A stretch of DNA of 64,000 bases from Toxotes chatareus (lineage: Eukaryota; Chordata; Actinopteri; Toxotidae), in NCBI GenBank assembly GCA_016801885.1, contig JAFBJY010000301.1, positions 248,001-312,000 of the forward strand, written 5' to 3'. The notes under the pieces are model-generated. The model searched no databases and was not told where the DNA came from. It was given only the letters and a program-made list of their open reading frames with translations. The position numbers and the translations under genes are program-made. Every line of letters begins with the position of its first letter. The stretch's first letter is position 1. Below are positions 1-8,556 of the stretch, piece after piece.

Positions 1-314
1 CACACTGGGAGTCATGAGGAGGTTTCATGTCTTAATAACATTTCAGCATGTGAACTTCAGTCTGACTGAGACTCAGTCCAACCAGTCACACAAACTTTGT
101 GGCGCAGATGATTTTCTCCATCTGAAGGTAAATGTCAGCAGTTTTAATGATTTTGTTCTTCTGGTTATTTTAGATGGAGAAACTGGTTTATTTGTTTGTT
201 TTACAGTTGGATGGAGTTTGTTTAAATCAGAAGGAGGTTTGAAACAGTCGTCTCAAACTGAAATATCAGCTTGGAAATTTTACACGAGTAAAGATGACTG
301 TCTGTTTATGACAT

Positions 315-374
<60 letters not shown>

Positions 375-599
375 AAAAATTGTGACGGGTCTAAAAGGCA
401 GATCAGTGAAAATGTTAAAGTCCTGATGAACTTTTCAGACATTAAACTATAGTGAAATAACAGGATATGGTCTGTAACAGACATGGACTCATGGGCCTCC
501 TTCTCAGAGCAGGAGGAGCAGCTGATATTTCTACAGAACAAATGATGGAGAGGAGGATTTCAGTTGCTGTGCAGATGAATGGTTTGTGTTTTCTCTCCA
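1..599. other. non-coding 5' edge of window
   Basis: Apart from the (GT)n tract I see no gene here. The last ~60 bases before 600 resemble the DNA in front of the NLR-C first exon at 52.8 kb, including a pyrimidine-rich tract ending in CTCTCCAG just before the exon. That makes them likely intron or upstream sequence of the NLR remnant. Confidence 0.4.
317..371. repeat. (GT)n microsatellite
   Basis: Uninterrupted GT dinucleotide tract of about 27 repeats, followed by a short A-run. Apparent open frames across it are artefacts of the repeat. Confidence 0.98.
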
Positions 600-831
600 G
601 ATGAAGGTAGAAAGTGTGTGTGAGCTGATGTGGATGTGAATTCAGCATCATGAATCAGTGTGAGGACAGAGAGGAGGGAGCCCCTCCACCTAAAAGCAGT
701 CTGTGTGGGGACCATGAGATCCAGACCAAAGCTCAGAGGTGAGATGAGGATCTCTAACTGTCCATGACTCTTCTCCATGTCAGAGCTCAGCACTCACATC
801 ACTGCACCATCATTATTCACTCTCTTCAAGG
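600..831 (+). pseudogene. NLR-C (NLRC3-like) N-terminal exon remnant
   Basis: The stretch starting with a splice-acceptor-like CTCTCCAG reads MKVESVCE and then hits an early stop. From 651 it is open again as MNQCEDREEGAPPPKSSLCG and ends in KAQR with a GTGAG donor at 738-742. The same exon, same donor and same following intron sequence occur at 52.8 kb in front of a FISNA-NACHT gene, which identifies it as the leader exon of a fish NLR-C gene. The match continues to about 830 (AGCTCAGCACTCACATCACT shared) and then stops abruptly where hAT transposase sequence begins. No NACHT, LRR or B30.2 exon follows. It is a dead leader-exon fragment; the NLR origin is well supported, its former extent is inferred. 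Confidence 0.7.
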
Positions 832-1097
832 TAAAAGGTAAAAATGTACATTTTGAGTGTACATTGTGTCCCAGAGCAAAGGGTTTGTCCACATCCTTTG
901 TAAGCAACTCCAATTTAATGAAGCACCTCTCGACTGCACACGCTTCTACTAAACTTTTGGCCAAAAACGCTGTCGACACCGGTAATGATAGCAGGCCAGG
1001 TGTCGTTAACGTGAGCTCCGGAGAACTCGGCGCCACGCCGTCCAAGCAGCAAAAGCTGGATTTTTCTGCTCCAGCTCCACAAAAACTTGTGACATAG
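815..1097 (+). pseudogene. hAT transposase N-terminus with BED zinc finger
   Basis: The frame contains a BED-type finger: FECTLCP (Cys-x2-Cys) followed about 20 residues later by MKHLSTAHAS (His-x4-His). BED fingers sit at the N-terminus of hAT transposases and bind the element ends. The frame stops at 1097, and the transposase restarts in another frame at 1121 already near the second catalytic aspartate. The first half of the RNase-H-like domain is therefore deleted. The upstream ATG at 777 lies in NLR-derived sequence, so it is probably not the original start. Confidence 0.65.
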
Positions 1098-2975
1098 ACG
1101 GAAGTAAAGCTGCCCTGGCATGCAGACGATTCAAGGGCCATCATACTCAGGACAGTATTGCAACTGAGCTCGATAATATTCACTCATCCTATGGAATTTC
1201 CCACAAAATAACATCAACTGTCAAAGATAATGGCTCTAATTTTGTCAAGGCCTTTAAAAATTATCAGCCAGTCGAGGAAGATGACTCTGAGGATGAGGTG
1301 ACTTTTATAAACATTAATGATGTCTTGCAAAACAGTGTTGGTGATGACAGTGACGATGATGTGATTACTTTGCCACCACATCAGAGATGTGCATCACACA
1401 CATTAAACCTTGTTTCATGTACTGATGTTGATAAGTGGATTCTGTCAAGACCAGAAATGAAAGCAGTATACAGAAGTGCTACAGCAAAATGCACAGCCTT
1501 ATGGAACAAGGCTAGCTGTTCGACAGTGGCCGCAGAGACTGTGGATGAAGTCATTGCAAGAAAGCTGATAGTCCCTTGCACTACAAGATGGAACTCTTTT
1601 TATGATGCCCTTGCTCGAATCTGTGAGATCCCTATAGTCGAGCTGAACACCATATCATCCAAGTTTGGGTTAAAAGCCATTACAGAAAGAGTTCCTCAGG
1701 GAGTACTGTATGACAATGAAGCCACTAACAGTAGCCCTAGACATTCTTCAGGGAGAGGACAACTGTTTCCATGGTACTCTCTTACCCACGCTGGAGACAT
1801 TGGTGTTCAAGACCCTGGAGCTGAAGAGTGGCCTGCAAATTCTGGTTGACCTTCCAGAGGCAATTGTTACACTAAGAACGATAGTATTTATTTTGAAATA
1901 TGTTAAATACATCCATACATTATGTAAAAATTATAATGTAAAATGTTTTCTTAAAAAAATATGCTCATAAAGGTGCTCGAGACGAAGACCAGCAAACAGG
2001 TACTACCAGCACACCAACACATCCCAACTCAACCATAGAGGATGAGTTCTTTGCCTCTGATGACGAGGATGACGCTTCTGCTACTGCTGAAAGTCAAGTC
2101 GCAGATTACTTTAAATCAGGAGCACAAGGGATGGACTCTCTTCATAGGTTTCCACTGATAAAGAAAATTTCGCTCAAATACAATGCAGCCACTCCATCCA
2201 GTGCTCCCGTAGAGAGACTGTTTAGCCTGGGGAAGCTCGTCTTTACTCCAAAGAGGAACAGGCTCTCTGACCTTAAGTTTGAAAAGCTTCTACTTTTAAG
2301 ATACAATCAATGGTTTAATGGCTGAGATGGTGAGATGACTGGGTAGGCTGGGTGGGTGGATGAATGCATGCGTGCATGGATGAGTGTTAGGAAGGAGGAT
2401 GGATAGATGAAGGAATGAATGCTAAGGAATTAAAGTTGGATTTGTTCAAGAAATTTCAGTACTATTACAGTACAGTACTATTGCTATTACTTTCAGTACT
2501 ATTACTATACAGTAGTATTTTCAGTAGCCTACTGTTTTAAAAGCAGTTCTGTTAAACTGTTTTCTTTGTAAGAACATACTTGGAGCACTGTATGTCCACC
2601 AGTTGTCTTGAGTTGTGTGAAAGTGTGATTTATTTATTTTGTTTTGCTAGAGTTTTATTTTGCTGTTTACTTTTCTGATGAAGAAAATTCTTGAAGTACA
2701 GTTGTACCAGTTGTGGTCTTTTAAGGTGCAATAAATATTAAAGCCTCTGTGCAGGTACCCGACTTTGCTGTTCTACTCTACGCACCTGGCTTGTGAAACC
2801 TGTTCTGAAAAAAAAATTCAAATTCTTTGACATTTTTAAACTTTAAAAAAGTAATGAAGTAGTTACTTTCCCTGGTAACTACTTACTTTTATAGTGGAGT
2901 AACTCAGTTACTTTTTGGGAGAAGTAACTAGTAACTATAACTAATTACTTTTTCAAAGTAACGTGCCCAACACTG
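832..2975 (+). mobile_element. hAT DNA transposon, 5'-truncated
   Basis: The right end is a recognisable hAT terminal repeat (AAGTAACGTGCCCAACACTG at 2956-2975, read inward as CAGTGTTGGGCACG). The interior encodes a BED zinc finger and a hAT transposase ending in the C-terminal dimerisation domain, followed by a poly(A) signal AATAAA at 2730. The expected matching left terminal repeat is absent: transposase sequence abuts NLR-like DNA near 831. The element was therefore truncated on the left, or recombined, after inserting in an NLR-C locus. No target-site duplication can be shown. Confidence 0.75.
1121..2325 (+). pseudogene. hAT transposase catalytic and dimerisation region, broken
   Basis: From 1121 to about 1700 the frame reads as hAT transposase, including DNGSNFVKAF around the second catalytic Asp, a CASHTLNLV segment and a TRWNSF segment typical of the family. 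A frame change near 1700 continues with MTMKPLTVALD to about 1870. An AT-rich filler (about 1870-1975) then interrupts the protein. The C-terminal hAT dimerisation domain reopens at 2131-2325 with SSAPVERLFSLG and the end RLSDLKFEKLLLLRYN. With at least two frame breaks and an internal replacement it cannot make transposase. Family assignment is firm from these motifs. Confidence 0.8.
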
Positions 2976-4813
2976 TTAACAACTGACAATCATGTCACTG
3001 ATAAAGCATTAAATTCAAGAGCTAATTAAAAAGCCAACAGGAGAACACTGTTTCTTTTTTAGGCTGTTGGTATAAGATTTGAATTTATTGCCTCAGTGTC
3101 ACTGTAAATGTTTCCTTATTGAACTTCATATGCAGTGTGTATATTTGAACATGTCTGTGCTCAGAGATTCACTTTGAGTTATGAGGTTTGGTCTCAACTG
3201 CAGAAGTAAACTGGCAGAACAGTGAGACCTTAAGTGAGATTAGTTTCTTTGTGAGCTCATGATCAAGTCTGTCGAGGACACAGGATGAAGCAGGATGAAC
3301 GGTTTGTATTTTTAGCTAAGAAGATTTTTTCCACAATCCCAGTTTTCATTTAAAGCACAGACTCATCACTCTGCCTCCACAAAGGCTCTAATCTAGTCAC
3401 AAACTGCTTCACAGTCAAAGAGAGAGAAAAAATAAATAAAACAATAAGAACAGCAGATAAAATACAAGAGAGGAGCAGATATAGAACACAAGTGTAAACA
3501 TAAAATACTACGTTACCTAAAAACCTGTCTGAACAGATGGATTTGTATCTGCTTTGTGAAAGAGTCCACAGAGTCCACACACCTCAGACTTACTGGGAGA
3601 TTATTCCAAAGTTTAGAGGCTGCAAACTGGAAAGCACAATCTTCCTGAGTCTTAAAACATGTCTGAGGTACATTTAGAAAATCAGCACATTATACAGGGA
3701 CAGTGATACACCTGGATGTGTTTCATCCAAAATAAAAATACTACCTTCTTCAACTAATACTGTATGTCAGCTTTCAGGGAGTCTGAAGACCCCAACCACC
3801 AACAGTGTGAGCTGCACACTGAATGTGATATTTCAGAGTTCTTTGAATTATCTTTTTCACTGTTAAGCAGGAAAAGTTTGGTTTGCATTATCAGTAACAT
3901 AACACAGCTCTGATATGGCTGTAATTGATCAGTAAACAGTGACATAAGGCTGATATCCCAAAGTACAAACAAGAGCACAGGAGTGAGACTGAACTCCAAA
4001 CTGTAGAGACTGAGGTAGAAGCTGCAAAGGTCCTGAGAGCTGAAAACAGAGAGACGTTTTAGAACAGAGCTTTCTCTCTAATCTTCAGCATAGATACACA
4101 AGTTTAGCTACTGAAGACACAGCTAAGGAGAGGAGAATGTTAAGAGTTGGCAATGGCCGGCTGTGTTACCAAGCCGGGTCACAGCAGCAGTGCAGCCATC
4201 TCTCCTCCTCTCCCTCTCCATCTGTACACATTCATATCCCATTAATGTATGTTACTAACTTGGCTTCTTCTCTCTCCCATGGTGTTGTGCTTTCTCGTCT
4301 CTGCAGTTACTTCCACCTCCAGAGCTGCAGTCTGGATCTGTGGCTGCAGGCAAACTACTGTTCCACATGCAAAGCACTGGTGGTTGATCTTCAACATAAA
4401 TGATAAAAAGACTTGGAGGACGCCTGTTTCAACTATATAAGTCAGACTGCTGAAACCTCATGTTTGCTTCTTTTTGAACTTTGGAAGTCCCTTTTACACA
4501 GGACATGGACTGTGGATTTTATGCTCCATCATTTAGGAGGATCCAAAGCAACAACCACAAATGATTTCAATTTACATAAAAAGACAAACTTGTAAAACAA
4601 AAAATAGGCACTTTTCCTTTAACACAAACCATAATGTTTTGAAACAAAAAAATGGAATCCTAAGTTGACATTATTAAAATCTCACAGATACAATCAGCAT
4701 AAATAAATTGAACATGTCCTGAAATCTTTGGGCTGAAGTTCTTGTGTGATTAGACATCATGCCAATTTAACAAACATCCCACTGAACTGAAACAATGACA
4801 TCATCTAAAAAAG
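2976..4813. other. intergenic, no gene recognised
   Basis: Several short open frames of 60-90 codons occur but none shows a domain, conserved motif or splice context. The segment around 3550-3680 has the feel of an old interspersed repeat, but I cannot name it. Confidence 0.4.
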
Positions 4814-4907
4814 GTTTTGACTTACTGAAAACCTTGGAGGTGATCTGGACTTTCCTGTAGTTTCCTCTTGTCCTTGTAACAGCAGTAGCTTCTTCCTTGG
4901 ATAGTTT

Positions 4908-5180
4908 TAAGTTTTAATCCTTTATTCCCCTCAAGCTGGGGGAATTTATTCTCTGCATTTTACTCACACAAAGTGAACGAAACACATATGCACATGCACT
5001 AGAGACGCTCTGTATAAGGAGCCCGGGGAGCTGGGGTAGATTGGTGCATTGCTCCTTCACCATATCCATATTCATTGTGCGTATCCACTGTGCTTGGTCG
5101 AGGAATTGAACCAGCGACCCTCCGATCTCTGGGCGGTCCAAAGTCCAAAGCTCAACTTGCTGCGCCACGGCTGCCCCCAA
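4908..5180 (-). repeat. tRNA-derived SINE
   Basis: Read on the minus strand it begins GCAGCCGTGGCGCAGC, with a box-A-like TGGCGCAGCAAGTTGA and a box-B-like GGTTCAATTCC about 45 bases later. These are the internal RNA polymerase III promoter elements of a tRNA-derived head. A non-tRNA body follows and it ends in an A/T-rich tail (AGGATTAAAACTTAAAAC). The paralogous segment at 39.7 kb lacks it, consistent with a later insertion. The exact family name is not claimed. Confidence 0.65.
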
Positions 5181-5183
5181 AAC

Positions 5184-5247
5184 GAACGCCCGAAACTTGA
5201 ACCCTCAGATTAAAAATCTAATGCTCTACCGACTGAGCTATCCGGGG
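5184..5247 (-). pseudogene. tRNA-Lys(UUU)-like sequence, probably a tRNA pseudogene
   Basis: On the minus strand there is a D-arm (GATAGCTCAGTCGGTAGAGC) and an anticodon stem-loop with TTAGA and TCTGA arms around loop TTTTTAA, giving anticodon UUU. The T-loop TTCAAGT is present. Roughly nine bases of the variable/T-stem region are missing, and the acceptor stem does not pair well. A functional tRNA-Lys is therefore unlikely. It abuts the tRNA-derived SINE and might be part of a composite element. Confidence 0.55.
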
Positions 5248-5470
5248 TCTAAACTGAGCTCTTCGGGCTCAGTAATTGGTCAATAATTGTGCAGAAATAT
5301 CTGAGTGCTTCTTTCTTCCTAAATCATGAGCAAGTCCTGTCCAGTCCAACTGTTTCTGCTCCTGTTTGACTTCTGAACTTGTCTCTGGCTGTGTGTCCAC
5401 TTACTGCAGCCTGTGACATCAGGCTGTAGAATGTTGATACATCAAAGACATCAAAGGACAAACACACGCT

Positions 5471-5474
<4 letters not shown>

Positions 5475-5517
<43 letters not shown>
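5475..5517. repeat. (CA)n microsatellite
   Basis: CA tract of about 21 repeats. It is followed by a CCTAACCTAACC-like short-period stretch at 5570-5590, common next to CA tracts in fish interspersed repeats. Confidence 0.97.
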
Positions 5518-5520
<3 letters not shown>

Positions 5521-6614
5521 TCTTACTATAGTTGTGAGGACACATGTTACCATAATGCATTCCCTTGCCCCTTAACCTAACCTAACCTTAACCATCATAA
5601 CTGAAAGCCTAACACTAACCAAAACATAACTCATACTAATGATATTCAATCTTCTCCAAAATACCAAATTAATTACAACAATAAGCACTCAGGACCATTC
5701 AGCTGGGTTGGTGAATTCAGCACCAAGGACAGCAGCAGCTGAACTGTACACAACTACATGTACTAACACACAGCAAATTCACAAAGTACTAAAATCTGGA
5801 GTCAGGCAAAAAAGTGTGAAAGAGTTACATTTCTGGAGTTTATTTTATAACTCTGACTACAGTTTGTGTTAAGGTGTACACCCAGGCCGAGTTGAATTTT
5901 GGAGTTTATTCCCTGGTGTTCAGGATCTGGTTTTAACTCTGTCCCTGGAGTTCACAACGCATTTTATCGCGGCATGAGCAGCACAAGGAACGTCGTCACA
6001 AGGCTGGTAAGAGCATGATTTTTATCAGAAAGTACTTTAAATGTGTGATATTTTGTTATTGTTCTCACTTTCTCTACTTACATAGTACCGCTAATGACTG
6101 CGAACTTGATGTTGAACGTAACCCCATTGCTTTTACTCCATTATTTAGAGCAAGTAGCTCCCGCAGCATTAGTTAGCTAACTGTCCTTAGCTGCCATTGT
6201 GGAGCTGTTAGCTTTCACTCAAACGTTAATGTCGGCCATACTGTCTGTGGCGTGTGATGTGTCTGTATGACGGTAATGACAAACTGTTTGATAAGCTTCA
6301 CAAATTAATGACGACGCCAAGCATCTTGAAGGTAATTAATACTGTTTTGAAATAACCATCCAACAATGCAACCGCATGTCGGTGTTTTAAGAGAATAATT
6401 TCCGGCTCAACGGCGCTGACGCAGCTGTAAAGTCAGTTTTGGCTAGCATGCTAACAGTTGAGCTTATAAACTGTAGCCTTGCTGTTTTGAACAGCGGTGA
6501 GAAACGTGTATTTTAACAGTGTGTAGTTGGGATAAACTTTAACTTGAACATGTTATTCTCAGACATATGACATTTTCTTCCTTTATGTCAAACCAACATG
6601 TTGATCAAAGATAT

Positions 6615-6941
6615 TGTAGCGACCCGGAACAATGAAGCTACGAAGCAACTGGTTTTCCTGAACTTTATTCTCGAACTGGAACACAGGCTACTGTGGGCCG
6701 TAGCCAACGCCAAAACAATAAAACAGGCCAGCACAGCAACATATAACATTCGCCCATTAGCTCTCTCTCGGCTCCCTCGTCCCGGCTCTCGTAAACACAC
6801 CCCTCACCGCCATGGCAACTGCCATGATTGACAGGCTTCACAGCCTCTAACAACGCCACTCCCCCAAACGTCACCCCATACACTGCAGCCTAACTTAATA
6901 GAACACAACTCACAGCCACGGTCCATACACAGTCCGTTACA
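6615..6941 (-). repeat. Gypsy-1 3' LTR
   Basis: 327-bp copy of the LTR, directly preceded on the element's strand by a purine-rich tract that would prime plus-strand DNA synthesis. The ATAT target-site copy lies just outside it. Confidence 0.95.
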
Positions 6942-6954
6942 CTACCCCCCCTTT

Positions 6955-7410
6955 TCAAAGTCCCTCGCCCCCGAGGGGGCAAACAAAGTCTCTCAGATGG
7001 GCAGGGGGTCTGTGATTTCTCCGTGGCCGTGTCCGACCCAGGTTAGGAGAAGGAGGGCCTGGGAAAGGTCCTGGTGAAGGGAAAGGTTGTGAGGGCCCGG
7101 ATGACACATCCGGGTCCCCAGAGGGGGCTTGTTGGGGGCTCTGGGCTGTGTCTGGGGGGTCCGGAGTCGTATTCCTCGGTCCCAGTGGAGCAGCTGTGCC
7201 CCGGTAGGGAGCCAGCCTGTCCCGATGTAGAGCAACTTTCCGCCCCCTTGATGGCAATTGGACCCTGTACACGACCTCACCCAGTCTCTCTAGGACCCTG
7301 CAGGGCCCCACCCACACACTGTCCAGCTTAGGGCATCTGCCCTTCTTCCTTTGGGGGTTATATACCCACACTGATTCTCCAACCTCAAAATGGCGTCCTC
7401 TGGCACGCAC
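6955..7410 (-). pseudogene. Gypsy-1 integrase C-terminal (GPY/F) domain and tail
   Basis: RGRHFEVGESVWVYNP and SVWVGPCRVLERLGEVVYRV are the GPY/F module of Gypsy integrases. It is followed by a long proline-rich tail ending PLGGEGL just before the polypurine tract. There is no chromodomain. It is separated from the core by a frame change between 7410 and 7499. Confidence 0.75.
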
Positions 7411-7498
7411 GTCATAGTTCCTCTTCTGTCTCGCTCCTGCGCTCAGAAGCTGGCCTCTGGCGAACTCATGGGCGGATTCAAGGCGGTCCTGTAGCTTC

Positions 7499-7780
7499 CT
7501 AGCATACTCCGGTCCCGGGGAACCACAGGGGTGTCAGGTGGTTTTCTACCATCATCTCTGCTGGAGTCCGGATCTCTTTGCCCAACATGAGGAGGGAAGG
7601 GGAGCAGGCAGTGGAGTCCTGGGCCGCAGTGCGATATGCCATTAACACCAGGGGGACGTGTGTATCCCAGTCGCGCTGGTGTTTAGCTGTCACGATGGCT
7701 AACTGCTGTGCTAGTGTGCGGTTAAACCTCTCCACGAGACCGTCGCTCTGAGGGGGTGGAGGGGTGTGGTTCGGTCTTGT
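7499..7780 (-). pseudogene. Gypsy-1 integrase core, C-terminal half
   Basis: In a third frame the domain continues with QSDGLVERFNRTL, carrying the catalytic Glu. WDTHVPLVLMAYRTA and LLMLGKEIRTP follow, both standard for Metaviridae integrases. The frame ends at 7499, before the C-terminal domain. Confidence 0.75.
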
Positions 7781-8543
7781 GGGAGCCAAGTTTTTCACAC
7801 ATAACTGCAAACACACGGGACTCAAAGTTCCTCCCCTGATCAGTGTGGATGACCTCTGGCACCCCAAATCTGCTGAACATCCCCTCTACCAGCGCGTCCA
7901 CGATGGTCTCAGCCTCCTGGTCTGGCAGACTGTATGCCTCTGGCCACTTGGTGAAGTAGTCCATAGCAGTGAGAATGTAGCGGTTTCCCCTATCTGTACA
8001 GGGAAACGGCCCGAGAACATCAATTCCCACCCTTTCCATGGGGCACCCTGTTGGAAACTGCTGGAGCTGAGCATGAGATCTCTCTGTGGGGCCCTTCCGT
8101 GCAGTGCAACTGTCGCAGCGCCGGCAATAGTCTTCCACGTCTCGTCGATGCTGGCCCCAATAAAACCCCTGTCGGAGCCGGCGGAGAGTTTTAGCTACTC
8201 CAAAGTGGCCAGAACCAGGTGCACCGTGCACTGCCTGGAGCACCGCCTCCCGCAGGGCCTTTGGCACCACCACCTGCCACCGTGTCTCTCCTGTAGCTGG
8301 CTCCTTCCAGCCCCTCTGTAGCACTCCATCACACAGGCGCAGAGCTCCAAACATCGACCAAAGTCCCTTTGTGGCTCGTGAAAACATGGCAACATCTTCC
8401 CATGGAGGTTGACGCTGTGCCGCCAACCAAGAGAGTACAGGTCTGATGTCCACATCATCCCCCTGTTTGTGTGCCCACTCTGCTCTATTCACAGCTGTCA
8501 GTCTCTGGTCGGTGGTCGGCCCTCTTCCCTCACAGCTGCACAT
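7722..8543 (-). pseudogene. Gypsy-1 integrase, N-terminal and core region (frame-broken)
   Basis: Continues Pol in a different frame. It contains the HHCC zinc-binding domain (HGAPGSGHFG ... CRRCDSC). The start of the DDE core follows, with the first Asp in GIDVLGPF, the segment MDYFTKWPEAY and the second Asp in IHTDQGRNFES. The frame is lost after CEKLGSHKT, and the catalytic Glu lies in yet another frame (next entry). Integrase inserts the DNA copy into the chromosome. Two frame changes, one on each side, make this copy non-functional as read. Because the LTRs are near-identical the breaks may be recent or sequencing errors. Confidence 0.8.
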
Positions 8544-8556
8544 CTCACATCAGGGT

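Larger units (their letters stand above)
4814..6610. repeat. duplicated non-coding segment, copy 1 (left flank of Gypsy-1)
   Basis: This stretch matches 39.68-40.69 kb in order: the GAAAACCTTGGAGGTGA block, the GTCAAT...TGTGCA block, AGGCCGAGTTGAATTT, the run before AACATGTTGATCAAA, and the flanking DNA. The copy here additionally carries a SINE, a tRNA-like sequence and a (CA)n tract that the other copy lacks. No coding region is evident. A donor-like CTGGTAAGAG at about 6002-6011 after a GC-richer stretch could mark an old first exon, but nothing downstream supports it. Confidence 0.65.

Noticed and set aside
4137..4440. Two overlapping plus-strand frames of 63-88 codons
   Set aside because: No motif, no splice or promoter context, no copy elsewhere in the window.
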